Positions 51,207 through 59,647 of a DNA stretch of 64,000 nt are shown one piece after another (within the stretch, counting starts at the first letter, position 1; every line of letters begins with the position of its first letter). This stretch comes from Terriglobia bacterium (lineage in GTDB: Bacteria; Acidobacteriota; Terriglobia; Bryobacterales; Bryobacteraceae). Made by a program: the position numbers and the translations under genes. The stretch spans positions 1 through 64,000 of the forward strand of contig JAIQFL010000004.1 of assembly GCA_020073365.1 (NCBI GenBank), given 5' to 3'. Below the pieces are notes generated by a model. It saw only the letters and a list, made by a program, of their open reading frames with translations. It was not told the DNA's origin and made no database searches.

Positions 51207-52028
51207 TTACGGCAGACGGCTGGCCAGCGTCTTGGCCAACGAAACCGGGTCCTGCCCAGCGGTAACGTTGCCGTATCCAGCAAGGTAGAGGCCCTTTCGG
51301 AAAATGCAGACCTGGCCCAAATACTTGTCATTCATCTGGAACGCGTCATCGGCGATGTTAACCGTTGTGGTCTCGCCGAATCGCGCGCGCAGTTTTGCCA
51401 TCAGGGCGCCCGCCGATTCCGCGGATGCTTCCGTCACCACGAAAGCCTTGCCGAAATCGTACTGTCCCACGTAGCCTCGCTTCAGCAGGCGGATGCCCAG
51501 GACGCTTTCCGGCACCAGGCGGAGGGACTGCTGTTTTTCGGAGGGAAACCAGGAGAGCGCCACGGGCGGATCGGTGCTGCCTTCCACCGTCTTCTCGAGC
51601 GCGGCGGTCCACTCCTGAAGCGTGCCGGTGTAGTCGCCTTCCGGATTCGCGGCGATCTCCACGTAGTATTGCCCCTTGGTGAAGATGGCGCGGCGAGGCA
51701 CGATCTGGCCGCCCATTCCGAGTTTGGCCGAAGGCACTCGCAGGTCGCGGTTCGCGGTGAACATGCCGAACGCGGAATCCGCATCGCCAAAATCCGAAAC
51801 ATCGATTACCAGCGTCACTCCGCTTTTCACGCAGGTCACGCCGCGCATGCTCTGAAAGCCGTAGAGCACGTAGCCTTCGGCGTTGCCATCCATGTACTCG
51901 AACAGGTTCTCGGCCTGGTAGCTGCGGGCGTCGCCTTGCTGCGCCCAACCCGCCACAAGGTTACACGCGGGAGTGGCGGCCGCCACAACACCGGCGGCCA
52001 CACCCATGGCGCAAACCAGCTTCAGCAC
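51207..52028 (-). CDS. Exported DUF6599-like protein, coupled to an aldo/keto reductase
   Basis: 273 residues from a GTG at 52028, giving the signal peptide VLKLVCAMGVAAGVVAAATP. The core NLFEYMDGNAEGYVLYGFQS and DVSDFGDADSAFGMFTANRD recalls DUF6599-type exported proteins of acidobacteria (assignment tentative). The start overlaps the stop of the upstream gene as GTGCTGA, a sign of translational coupling. The long open frame to 52268 is a shadow of the reductase gene. Function unknown; the partnership suggests a common periplasmic process. Confidence 0.78.
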   Translation of the reverse strand: MLKLVCAMGVAAGVVAAATPACNLVAGWAQQGDARSYQAENLFEYMDGNAEGYVLYGFQSMRGVTCVKSGVTLVIDVSDFGDADSAFGMFTANRDLRVPSAKLGMGGQIVPRRAIFTKGQYYVEIAANPEGDYTGTLQEWTAALEKTVEGSTDPPVALSWFPSEKQQSLRLVPESVLGIRLLKRGYVGQYDFGKAFVVTEASAESAGALMAKLRARFGETTTVNIADDAFQMNDKYLGQVCIFRKGLYLAGYGNVTAGQDPVSLAKTLASRLP

Positions 52029-53191
52029 GCGAACAAGTCCTGGGCGCGGATCAGGCGTTGGGCCACTTTTACCCCGTAGGGGCATTGAACTGTGCAGCCC
52101 GGACATTCGGCGCACCGGACCGCGGTATGCGCGGCGTCGAGTTCCAGAAACCGCTCCCGGCCCAGGGCGAACTGGCGATACCCTTCGGCATAGGTGAGAA
52201 AACGAAGCACGTCCGCCACCGGCAGACCCTGCCGGCACTGGCCGTTGCATTCGCCGCACATGCGGCAATACATGGGGGCGATATGATCCATCTGCAAGGC
52301 CAGCAGCTTGGAATCCTGCGCCCCAAACGGTTGCGCCATGGCCTTGAGATTGTCATCCAACTGGTCCATATCCGTCATGCTCGGGACGGTGGTATGGACA
52401 TTGGGATTGCGCACCACCCACTTCAGCGCGGCGAGCATGGCTCCGTCCCTTTTCAACTTCTCGTAGACCGGGTTGCCAGGCTGCGGGCGGCGGAACCCGC
52501 CAGCCATGACCTTCATCGCGACGACGCCCTTGCCCGCCTGGGCCGCCACGTCGATCACTTCGTTCATGAACGGCTCCATGCTGAAGTTGTACTGGGTCAG
52601 GATCACGTCGATGTTGGGGTGCTTGGCGAGGAAGGGGATCAATTCCCGCTGGCCGCTGTGTGTGCTCACCCCGGCGAAGCGGATCTTTCCCGCCCTCTTG
52701 GCAGTCTGCTGGGCCTCGATCAGGTCGTCGGTAATGTCGGATGGGTTGGTCCGGCCATGCAGGTACCAGATATCCACGTAGTCCGTGCCGAGCTCCTTCA
52801 GGCTGGTATCGATATGCGCCAGGGCGTCGGCTTTGTTGCGGGCGCCGGTCTTGGTGGAGAGGACCACGTCCTTGCGCCGGTTCTTCAGCGCCGCCCCTAC
52901 CATGCGCTCGTTGTTGCCGCTCTGGTAGCTGCGCGCGGTGTCGAAGTAGGTAATCCCGATATCGGCGGCGCGTTCGACGACGCTGCCATCCGAGGTGATC
53001 ATGCAGCCGAATCCCACGGCGGTGACCTTCAACCCGGTTTTACCAAGGGTTTTGTAGCGAAGCGCCGGGCCGGAAGGCACCGGCCTGGGTGATGCCTGCG
53101 GCGCCTGCTCGGATCCGGAGGTGCGCGTGGCAGAGGCGACGGCGGGCAAAGCGAGCCCGGCGGCCAGGAACTTGCGGCGGGATGGAGTCAT
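52022..53191 (-). CDS. Tat-exported aldo/keto reductase with C-terminal Fe-S ferredoxin-like domain
   Basis: 389 residues. Tat signal MTPSRRKFLAAGLALPAVAS, then an AKR barrel (~45-300) with GITYFDTARSYQSGNNERMV (Asp and Tyr of the tetrad), LSTKTGARNK (Lys) and VDIWYLHGRTNPSD (His). The C-terminus adds CRMCGECNGQC (about 310-320) and CAECPGCTVQCPYGV (about 357-371), eight Cys able to hold two 4Fe-4S clusters. Such AKR-ferredoxin proteins are common in acidobacteria and planctomycetes; the electron donor and substrate are unknown. Tat export fits prior cluster insertion in the cytoplasm. Followed by a coupled DUF6599-like gene. Confidence 0.9.
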   Translation of the reverse strand: MTPSRRKFLAAGLALPAVASATRTSGSEQAPQASPRPVPSGPALRYKTLGKTGLKVTAVGFGCMITSDGSVVERAADIGITYFDTARSYQSGNNERMVGAALKNRRKDVVLSTKTGARNKADALAHIDTSLKELGTDYVDIWYLHGRTNPSDITDDLIEAQQTAKRAGKIRFAGVSTHSGQRELIPFLAKHPNIDVILTQYNFSMEPFMNEVIDVAAQAGKGVVAMKVMAGGFRRPQPGNPVYEKLKRDGAMLAALKWVVRNPNVHTTVPSMTDMDQLDDNLKAMAQPFGAQDSKLLALQMDHIAPMYCRMCGECNGQCRQGLPVADVLRFLTYAEGYRQFALGRERFLELDAAHTAVRCAECPGCTVQCPYGVKVAQRLIRAQDLFAC

Positions 53192-53316
53192 GAGAGTTCT
53201 CCTAAATTATAACAATACTACGGGATCTGAAAATATTATAGAAAAAGGAAAAGGGGCGAAGAGGGCCGAAAGGGTGCGCGAAAGCCGGCAGCTCTGATCG
53301 CCGCGGCGACAGCGAC

Positions 53317-53339
53317 TTGACCCATGGTTCCCTTCATGG
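53317..53339 (+). promoter_or_regulatory. -35 box and palindrome before the higBA-like remnant
   Basis: TTGACC (53317-53322) overlaps CCATG-GTTCCCTT-CATGG (53322-53339), a 5-bp inverted repeat 12 nt before the ATG, in the place where HigA-type antitoxins bind. The -10 box is not clear. Confidence 0.35.
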
Positions 53340-53351
53340 AAACCTGATGAT

Positions 53352-53726
53352 ATGAGGATCGTTTCCGAGAAACGGATTCGGGAGTTCCCGGAAGAGGAGA
53401 ACGAGCGCGCGCTTGCGATTGTCGAATCCCTGATGGAGAAGGGCGAGCGCAATATGACGCCCGAAGAAGACGCGCTCCTGGATCTCCTCACGAATCTGAT
53501 CCGGGATTATGAGGCGACGGCGTATGCGGCGCGGGAGAAGTCTAAGCCACACGAGATGGTCGCGTTCCTCCTGGAGCAGCGCGGATTGACCCCCAAGGAT
53601 CTCTGGCCGGTGATCGGCTCCAAGGGTCGGGTATCGGAGATCCTCGCCGGGAAGCGGAACATCAGCAAGGAACAGGCGAAGAAACTCGCGGAGTTCTTCC
53701 AGGTGCGGGCGGATCTGTTTCTTTGA
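53352..53726 (+). CDS. HigA-like antitoxin with a HigB-like N-terminal stub (apparent fusion remnant)
   Basis: 124 residues. The bulk (from about residue 14: EEENERALAIVESLMEKGER, PEEDALLDLLTNLIRDYEAT, HEMVAFLLEQRGLTPKDLWP, GSKGRVSEILAGKRNISKEQ) is a HigA-type antitoxin with its helix-turn-helix at ~75-115. The first 12 residues (MRIVSEKRIREF) instead match the usual start of a HigB mRNA-interferase toxin. The simplest reading is a deletion that joined the first codons of higB to the body of higA, leaving an orphan DNA-binding antitoxin under the operon's original start. No toxin gene is adjacent. Operator-like palindrome upstream. Confidence 0.75.
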   Translation: MRIVSEKRIREFPEEENERALAIVESLMEKGERNMTPEEDALLDLLTNLIRDYEATAYAAREKSKPHEMVAFLLEQRGLTPKDLWPVIGSKGRVSEILAGKRNISKEQAKKLAEFFQVRADLFL

Positions 53727-53755
53727 GTCGGAGCGCGCGGACTTGACCTACTCCC

Positions 53756-53784
53756 TTGACGCCTGACTCGGAATCCGATATAAC
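53756..53784 (+). promoter_or_regulatory. Sigma70-type promoter of the third PadR operon
   Basis: TTGACG (53756-53761), exact 17-base spacer, TATAAC (53779-53784). GATAT-AAC-GATAT covers the -10 box and start, a likely PadR site. The ATG at 53796 is 11 nt after the -10 box, so the leader is about 5 nt and lacks a ribosome site. Confidence 0.65.
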
Positions 53785-53795
53785 GATATTCGACC

Positions 53796-54152
53796 ATGAA
53801 CGACGACACGATCTCCTTCCTTCCCCTATCACCGGCGACTCTGCATATCCTGCTTTCGCTCGCGGGCGAAGACCGGCACGGCTACGGGATCATGCAGGAG
53901 GTCGCGCGCCAGTCCGAGGGCCAGTACAAGCTGGGCCCGGGCACGCTTTATGACAACCTGCAGAAGCTGATGACCCAGGGGATGGTGGAGAGCGCCCCAC
54001 ACCGGTCTGCCGATGACGATCCAAGGCGGCGGTACTACCGGCTGACCCGCTTGGGGCGCAGTGTTCTCTCCTCCGAAATCGCGCGCCTGGAGAACGTAGT
54101 TCGCGAAGCCAAACTGCATTTGCGCGTGCCCAGTGCCAGGAGGGCTGTATGA
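53796..54152 (+). CDS. PadR-family transcriptional regulator
   Basis: 118 residues: SPATLHILLSLAGEDRHGYG then IMQEVARQ (helices 1-2), GPGTLYDNLQKLMTQGMVES (recognition), wing DDDPRRRYYRLTRLGRSVLS, dimer helix. First gene of a four-gene unit in which each start overlaps or touches the preceding stop (ATGA at 54149). It likely represses this ABC export unit until a ligand binds. Less like the PadR proteins at 1936 and 32024 than these are to each other. Confidence 0.93.
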   Translation: MNDDTISFLPLSPATLHILLSLAGEDRHGYGIMQEVARQSEGQYKLGPGTLYDNLQKLMTQGMVESAPHRSADDDPRRRYYRLTRLGRSVLSSEIARLENVVREAKLHLRVPSARRAV

Positions 54153-54619
54153 CCCGAGTCCTGTATCGATGGTTGCTGTGGCTGCACCCGCCGGCCTTCC
54201 GGCAGGAATTCGCAGGCGAGATGATGTGGATCTTCGAGGAAGCGTCGGCCTCCGAGGGCGTGGCGCCGTTGTTTGCCGATGGCTTGGTTTCGCTCCTGCG
54301 GCAATGGCTCCTGCGTTCCGGGTCGTGGAGAATCGCGGCGGCTATCGTGGGCGGGCTGCTGGAGGTTACCGCCGGAGGCTTCGGAATGCTCGTATTCGGA
54401 CATGGGCAGATAGTCGCTCATCTCGCAGCCGCCCCGCTCAAAGAGCCACCCACTCCTGCTGCAGCGCTCGCCCTCGACACTCTCATTCGCCTGGCCGCCT
54501 GGTCGGTTACCGGCGTACTGCTGATGGTAGTGGTGCTGGTGCTCTGGGTGAGGAGCCTCAACGGAAGGAGGCTCCATCGCCTTTCGGCCTTTCCTCACGC
54601 CGCACTGTTACGGAGATGA
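54149..54619 (+). CDS. Membrane protein with permease-prefix-like N-terminus
   Basis: 156 residues. The start MTRVLYRWLLWLHPPAFRQE and FAGEMMWIFEEASASEG matches the prefix that precedes ADOP-type permeases, here as a separate protein. Three membrane segments follow: WRIAAAIVGGLLEVTAGGF, MLVFGHGQIVAHLAA and AAWSVTGVLLMVVVLVLWV. Start overlaps the PadR stop as ATGA; the ABC ATPase follows at once. Probably an accessory or regulatory subunit of the transporter. Confidence 0.75.
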   Translation: MTRVLYRWLLWLHPPAFRQEFAGEMMWIFEEASASEGVAPLFADGLVSLLRQWLLRSGSWRIAAAIVGGLLEVTAGGFGMLVFGHGQIVAHLAAAPLKEPPTPAAALALDTLIRLAAWSVTGVLLMVVVLVLWVRSLNGRRLHRLSAFPHAALLRR

Positions 54620-54621
54620 TT

Positions 54622-55386
54622 ATGCTCGAACTGCGCCATGTCAGCAAACGCTTTCCCGGCATTGCGGCCGTCAAGGACGTCAGCTTCGTGGCGCGCGCCG
54701 GCGAGGTCACCGGCTACCTGGGACCCAACGGGTCCGGCAAGTCCACCACTCTCAAAATGATCACCGGGCTCATCGAGCCGAGCGAGGGTGAGATCCTGTT
54801 TCGCGGGGAGCCCATCGAACGCGATCGGATCCGGTACCGCCAGCGCCTGGGGTACGTTCCCGAAGAACCGCAGCTCTACCCGCACCTGACCGGCGCCGAA
54901 TACCTGGAGATGGTGGGCCAGTTGCGCGGCCTTCCGAAACAGCAGTTGGCGGAGAAGACCGCGGGCTTCCTGCGTCTCCTTTCACTCGATGAGGACCGCT
55001 ACGTCCCCATCTCTTCCTACTCCAAAGGCATGCGGCAGAAGGTGCTGCTGGCCGCCGCGTTACTCCACAATCCGGACCTCATCCTGCTCGACGAACCGTT
55101 CTCGGGTCTGGATGTGAATTCGGCGCTGGTGCTCCGCGACCTCATCCGCGAGCTCGCCGCCCGCGGCAAAGTCGTCCTGTTCAGCTCGCATGAACTCGAG
55201 ACCGTGGAGCGCGTGTGCTCACGAGTCGTGATCCTGCATAAGGGCCGGGTGGTGGCCAACGATTCCATCGCGCAACTCCGCGCGCTGATGTCGCTCCCCA
55301 CGCTGGAAGGCATCTTCTCCCAGTTGGCTATTGAGCAGGACACCGGCGCCATCACGCAGCAAATCGTGCAGGTGATGGAGCTGTAA
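54622..55386 (+). CDS. ABC transporter ATP-binding protein
   Basis: 254 residues (256 if the ATG at 54616, which overlaps the previous stop as ATGA, is used). Walker A GPNGSGKST (about 38-46), Q/E-loop region YVPEEPQLYPHLTGAEYLEM, signature YSKGMRQKVLLAAALLHNPD, Walker B LILLDEPFSGLD, switch His in LFSSHELETVERVC. It belongs to the CcmA/ABC-2 exporter type. The start at 54622 has GGAG 6 nt upstream. Its partner permease begins 2 nt after the stop. Confidence 0.93.
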   Translation: MLELRHVSKRFPGIAAVKDVSFVARAGEVTGYLGPNGSGKSTTLKMITGLIEPSEGEILFRGEPIERDRIRYRQRLGYVPEEPQLYPHLTGAEYLEMVGQLRGLPKQQLAEKTAGFLRLLSLDEDRYVPISSYSKGMRQKVLLAAALLHNPDLILLDEPFSGLDVNSALVLRDLIRELAARGKVVLFSSHELETVERVCSRVVILHKGRVVANDSIAQLRALMSLPTLEGIFSQLAIEQDTGAITQQIVQVMEL

Positions 55387-55388
55387 TC

Positions 55389-57194
55389 ATGCCCAACGAG
55401 CGCAGGCAATTCCGGGTCCTGTATCGGGATTTCCTGTTCCGCATGGTGGATATCGAGCTGTTGTCGGCGGCGGGCGACGTCCACAAGCTGCTGGCCCAGT
55501 TTGGAGCCATGCTCGCCGCGTTCGGTTTCACGATTACGGTCTTCACGCTCGGCCCGCTCGTCAGGTCGAGTCTGCCTTACGAAAAGCTGAGCTTCGCGCT
55601 GCGGACCGAACAGGAGTTTCTGATCGCCACCACGATGGCGATTGCAGGGCTGTTCTCGGTCCTCGCCTGGAATGCCGTTTTCCCCGATCGCCGCGACAGT
55701 CTCATTCTGGGCCTATTGCCGATCCGCATTCGAACCATCTTCCTGGCGAAGGTTGCCGCCATTGCCACCGCGTTGGGAGTCAGTATTGCGGCGGTCAACC
55801 TTTTCACGGGTTTGTTCTTTCCGTTTCTGGCCGCCCCGCCCAACGCGGGCTTGCTGGGCGGGCTACGCTCCCTGGGCACGCATTGGCTGGTGATGGCGGC
55901 GGCCGGCCTGTTCGTGTGCTCGGTGCTGCTCGCCCTGGAAGGTGTGGCAGCGCAGTTCCTGAGCTACCGTCTCTTCCTGCGCGTGTCCAGTTTCCTGCAA
56001 CTGGCGGCGTTCTTCGGCATCCTGGGACTCTACTTCCTCAAACCCTCATTTTCCGCGGTGGCCCAGAGCTCCTGGCCGGCCCGGTTCTTGCCCTCATTCT
56101 GGTTCTGCGGACTGCTCCAGGTACTGAATGGCGCTTCCGGTCCACAATTTGGGACGCTCGCCCTCCGCGCTCTATGGGCCCTGCCGACCGCGCTTTCGAC
56201 AGCCGCCGCCACCTTCGCGCTGGCTTACCGCCGCAACATCCGACGCATTATCGAGCAGCCGGACATCGCACCCGCCGACCGTTCCAAGCCGGCCACCCGC
56301 ATCGGCAGTTACCTGGCCGCGAAACTTCTCGCCAAGCCAATCGAACGCGCCATCGTTCTCTTCACCGCGCGCACAATCGCCCGCAGCCGCCAGCATCGTC
56401 TGCTACTCGCGGCGTATACCGGTATCGGGCTGGCCATCGCGTTGGCGTATGCCCGGGACTTTTTCTACCGCTCGCCGTTGGCGGACGCGCGGCACCTCGA
56501 CCCACGCTGGAACCAGCTCAACGTGCCCTTCCTCGTTGCAAGCCTGGTCCTGCTCTTCTTCGCGGTGATCGGCGCGCGTGGGGTCTTCGCCATGCCGATG
56601 GCTCTCCAGGCAAACTGGATCTTCCGCATCACTGCGGTTCACAGCCCCGCCGCCTATTCCGCCGCGGTGCGCAAGGCGCTGTTCGCGCTCACGGCGATCC
56701 CCATCTGGATTCTCTCGGCGATTCTCTTTTCTGCGATCTGGCCCGGCCGCTTCGCCTGGCAGCATGTTGCCATCCTGATCGTCACCGGAATCCTGTTGGT
56801 GGAGACGGCGCTCCACCGGTTCCGCAAGATTCCGTTTGCCTGCTCCTATCTTCCGGGGAAGGCCAAACTCCACATCCGGCTGGGGACCGTGGGGGTCGTA
56901 TTCCTGGTCGCCGCCGACCTGGGGGTCCGGATTGAGTACTGGGCGATGCACAAGACTGCGCGGTTTGCCGTGCTGTTCGGCATCCTGCTGGCGGCCGCGA
57001 TCTGGGCCAGCCGACGTACCGCCGAGTTCGCCCGATCGCCGGCCAACCAGCTTCAGTTCGAGGACCTCCCGCCGGCCGAGGTGAATGCTCTCGACCTCCG
57101 GTCCGATGGCGCCTGGTCCCGCGACGAGGCCTACGTGGATGCGGTTGACCCCCAACCGCAGACCCCGGTCAAGCCAGTTTTGCCTTCAGCATAG
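55389..57194 (+). CDS. Large ABC-2-type permease-like membrane protein
   Basis: 601 residues with roughly 12 predicted membrane helices in two groups (FGAMLAAFGFTITVFTLGPL, IATTMAIAGLFSVLAWNAVF, IFLAKVAAIATALGVSIAAV and so on; later LLLAAYTGIGLAIALAYARD, VASLVLLFFAVIGARGVFAM). The central polar region has RIGSYLAAKLLAKPIERAIV. It follows the ATPase by 2 nt, so it is its membrane partner. The substrate is unknown; PadR control suggests export of a toxic or signalling compound. Its last 26 nt overlap the convergent GH51 gene. Confidence 0.85.
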   Translation: MPNERRQFRVLYRDFLFRMVDIELLSAAGDVHKLLAQFGAMLAAFGFTITVFTLGPLVRSSLPYEKLSFALRTEQEFLIATTMAIAGLFSVLAWNAVFPDRRDSLILGLLPIRIRTIFLAKVAAIATALGVSIAAVNLFTGLFFPFLAAPPNAGLLGGLRSLGTHWLVMAAAGLFVCSVLLALEGVAAQFLSYRLFLRVSSFLQLAAFFGILGLYFLKPSFSAVAQSSWPARFLPSFWFCGLLQVLNGASGPQFGTLALRALWALPTALSTAAATFALAYRRNIRRIIEQPDIAPADRSKPATRIGSYLAAKLLAKPIERAIVLFTARTIARSRQHRLLLAAYTGIGLAIALAYARDFFYRSPLADARHLDPRWNQLNVPFLVASLVLLFFAVIGARGVFAMPMALQANWIFRITAVHSPAAYSAAVRKALFALTAIPIWILSAILFSAIWPGRFAWQHVAILIVTGILLVETALHRFRKIPFACSYLPGKAKLHIRLGTVGVVFLVAADLGVRIEYWAMHKTARFAVLFGILLAAAIWASRRTAEFARSPANQLQFEDLPPAEVNALDLRSDGAWSRDEAYVDAVDPQPQTPVKPVLPSA

Positions 57195-58722
57195 TATAGG
57201 AATGCGGTGGGAACCGGTATCGGAGCTTGCGCCCGTCCGGCGTCACGGAGCGTTCCACGGTCTTGACAGTGGTCTTGCCGAAGTCGTTTTCCGCCTTAAT
57301 ATCGGGGCCGTTGACTTCCGATACGGCCACCGGACCGGAGAACTGCTTGTCTTCGGTTTCGAATTCCGTTTCGATGGCCTGGTCGGGATGCCGATTCACC
57401 ACGTTCACCACCAGCGAGCCATTGTCGTATCCCGCCGAAGCATCCAGATACGGCACATCGTCGAACCGCGCGCATTTGTACTTGGGGCTTTCCACGAATA
57501 GCTCCAGGGCTTTGCCTTTGGTGTTGTTCGCGAACAACTGCAGCGGGTAGTAAATGGTCTGGAGAAACAGTCCCTTGTCGTTGGAGAAGATCGGCGCGAT
57601 GACGTTCACCAGTTGCGCCATGTTGGCGATCTTGACGATATGGGCGTGGTTCACGAAGGAATTCAGGAACGTGGCCACCACCAGGGCGTCTTCCAGGTTG
57701 TAATGTTCCTCCAGGATGCGCCGTCCCCGCTCCTGGGCGCCGCGGGCGCGATACCAGACGTTCCACTCGTCCCACGCGATGTAGATCCGCCGGTTGCCCG
57801 GCTGCCCGGAAAGAGCAGCGTCAATGATGCCCTCGGTGGTCTTGATGCGATGGTCCAACTCCACGGAGCTCGCCATGAAATCGCCGAAGTCGTTGTTGCG
57901 GTTGCCCACGTACATGTGAATCGAGAGATAGTCGGCGTGCTGCCGCAGAAATTCGAGGACCGTCCGGTTCCAGGATGTCCAGTCCGACCCGGGACCGAAG
58001 TTCGACGACCCGGCCGCAATCAGCTTGACCTTGGGGTCGGTCCACTTCATGAGCTTGGCCGCTTCCAGCGCAAACTTGCCGTAGTCTTCGGCGCTGCGGT
58101 GGCCCATTTGCCAGGGGCCGTCCATCTCGTTGCCGAGCCCCCAGTAGGTGACTTTCCACGGAGCTTCGCGCCCATTCTGCTTGCGCAGGCGCGTCATGGC
58201 CGTATCTTCGGAGGAATTGCAGTACTCCACCTGCTGCTGGGCTTCGGTCCAGGTTCCGGTGCCCAGGTTCGCGCAGATATACGGCTGCGTGCCGAGCATC
58301 TCCGCGTAGTTGAGGAACTCGTGCGTGCCGAAGCGATTGCTCTCCACGGTGCCCCAGGCCATCTCCAGGCGCGGCGGCCGCTTGTCGCGCGGTCCGATGC
58401 CGTCGGTCCAATGGTAGTTCGAGGAAAAATTCCCTCCGGGCCAGCGGAGCAGCGTGACGTTCAGCTTGCGGACGGCCTCCAGCACGTCGCGGCGGTAGCC
58501 GTTGGAGTCGGATAGCGGCGACCCCTCCTCAAAGATCCCGCCATCGATGCAGCGGCCCAGGTGTTCGATGAAATTGCCCCACAGCAGGGAATCGATATCG
58601 CCGATCACCCGCTCGGTATCGATCTTGACTCGCGCGCGCGGCGTTGCTTGTTGGCCGCTAAGCAGGAGCGGCGCTCCGGCCAGGGATTTCGCGAAGGTAC
58701 GTCGGGAGAGTTTCGTATCCAT
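57169..58722 (-). CDS. Tat-exported alpha-L-arabinofuranosidase (GH51)
   Basis: 517 residues, full length for GH51. Tat signal SRRTFAKSLAGAPLLLSG. Barrel motifs: WGNFIEHLGRCIDGGIF, LLRWPGGNFSSNYHW, acid/base Glu199 in YWGLGNEMDGPWQMGH, nucleophile Glu319 in IYIAWDEWNVWYRA, then the C-terminal beta domain. It releases arabinose from arabinoxylan or arabinan, matching the GH67 and pectinase genes. Most GH51 enzymes are intracellular; Tat export with a folded protein is a notable difference. Single gene. Confidence 0.94.
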   Translation of the reverse strand: MDTKLSRRTFAKSLAGAPLLLSGQQATPRARVKIDTERVIGDIDSLLWGNFIEHLGRCIDGGIFEEGSPLSDSNGYRRDVLEAVRKLNVTLLRWPGGNFSSNYHWTDGIGPRDKRPPRLEMAWGTVESNRFGTHEFLNYAEMLGTQPYICANLGTGTWTEAQQQVEYCNSSEDTAMTRLRKQNGREAPWKVTYWGLGNEMDGPWQMGHRSAEDYGKFALEAAKLMKWTDPKVKLIAAGSSNFGPGSDWTSWNRTVLEFLRQHADYLSIHMYVGNRNNDFGDFMASSVELDHRIKTTEGIIDAALSGQPGNRRIYIAWDEWNVWYRARGAQERGRRILEEHYNLEDALVVATFLNSFVNHAHIVKIANMAQLVNVIAPIFSNDKGLFLQTIYYPLQLFANNTKGKALELFVESPKYKCARFDDVPYLDASAGYDNGSLVVNVVNRHPDQAIETEFETEDKQFSGPVAVSEVNGPDIKAENDFGKTTVKTVERSVTPDGRKLRYRFPPHSYTMLKAKLA

Positions 58723-58838
58723 GGTGTTCCGCTGGATACTGTATCAGGATTCCCAGGCACCTGCGGGGGTGACATATGTCCGAGGGGTCCAGGGAAGCGA
58801 CACTTCGGCATGGGAATGGGCCTCAGGCTTGAGACCCT

Positions 58839-59068
58839 TCAGTCTTGCGAGCCATAGATCAGATTGTCGATGTTCCGACTGGAATGGGGCTCTCCGGATT
58901 CCACAAATCCGACGTAGCGCATCCACGGCGAAGCGCGGTTTACGGCCAGTTTGTCGCGTACGGCCTGCCGGACGTACGCGGCAACGGAGATGCCCAACAC
59001 CTCGGCTTCCTTCCTTATCAGGTCAAACTCGGGGGCGTCTAAGCCTAGGCTAGCTGAATGCGGGTCAT
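58839..59068 (-). pseudogene. Ribbon-helix-helix antitoxin, frameshifted and without toxin
   Basis: From an ATG at 59068 the frame reads MTRIQLA and stops. In the frame shifted by one base the remainder is intact: LGLDAPEFDLIRKEAEVLGI then SVAAYVRQAVRDKLAV, ending NIDNLIYGSQD at 58839. The DAPEFDLIRKEAE...SVAAYVRQAVR pattern is a typical VapB/CopG-like antitoxin. The total of 230 nt is not a multiple of three, consistent with a small indel near 59046-59054. No PIN-domain toxin frame follows it. Remnant of a lost toxin-antitoxin pair. Confidence 0.6.
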
Positions 59069-59089
59069 GCCATTTTCTTCTTGTTCACC

Positions 59090-59242
59090 CTACCCGATCC
59101 CCAGGTCGTCGATGCGCTCTACAGGTGTGCCGCACGTCCGGCAGATGAGAGCGTGGCAATCACCGCAGACCAGCGGGTCGGCAACAGGCTTGGCACAACT
59201 CGGGCAGTAGAATTCGGCCGTTGGCTGAGGGGTCTCTGGCAT
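59090..59242 (-). CDS. Small zinc-ribbon protein
   Basis: About 50 residues with three Cys pairs: YCPSCAKPVADPLVCGDCHA then LICRTCGTPVERIDDLGIG. This is a recognisable small zinc-ribbon family of acidobacteria and proteobacteria with unknown role. Start uncertain: ATG at 59242 (MPETPQPTAEF) or ATG at 59284. Confidence 0.68.
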   Translation of the reverse strand: MPETPQPTAEFYCPSCAKPVADPLVCGDCHALICRTCGTPVERIDDLGIG

Positions 59243-59320
59243 TCTCGTGGCGCAAGCACTGGTGCTCGCCGCGTCGCCACTCATGGCGACGCCTGGCGGG
59301 GTGTCTAACTCTGCCCCGCC

Positions 59321-59647
59321 CTATTTCGCCGCTTCGATCTTATCCACCTTGATGGTCTTGGTCTTTTCATCCAGCGTCCCTGTAACCGTCACCTTCTTGG
59401 CGGCGAACTTCGCCGGGGCTTTCTGGTCGCTCAGGACCCAGGAGTCCTTGCCGTCGTACAGCACATACTTCCCCTTCATGCCTTTGATGCACTCTTCGAC
59501 GCACTTCTCGTCGCTTGCCATCTTCATGTCTTTGTGGTCGGCCTTGGCGCACATATCGTCCGTGATGGTGCCGGTGAACTTCTGCGAGGCCGGGGCCGCG
59601 AACATCAGGGCCGCCGACGCGATGACTATGCCGATCTGCTTTTTCAT
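59321..59647 (-). CDS. Exported small DUF5818-like protein
   Basis: 108 residues with signal peptide (MKKQIGIVIASAALMFAAPA). The mature protein has TGTITDDMCAKADHKDMKMA followed by EKCVEECIKGMKGKYVLYDG, then Lys-rich beta strands KKVTVTGTLDEKTKTIKVDK IEAAK. The C...C...C spacing and OB-like end match DUF5818-type acidobacterial exported proteins. Function unknown. A good ribosome site (CGGGAGAATCC) precedes the ATG at 59647. The gap to the next gene shows an AT-rich promoter-like TATATAAAT at about 59700. Confidence 0.8.
   Translation of the reverse strand: MKKQIGIVIASAALMFAAPASQKFTGTITDDMCAKADHKDMKMASDEKCVEECIKGMKGKYVLYDGKDSWVLSDQKAPAKFAAKKVTVTGTLDEKTKTIKVDKIEAAK

Noticed and set aside
58605-58811. 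A toxin partner downstream of the frameshifted antitoxin
   Set aside because: The frames there lack the PIN-domain acidic residues and instead cover the GH51 start region.
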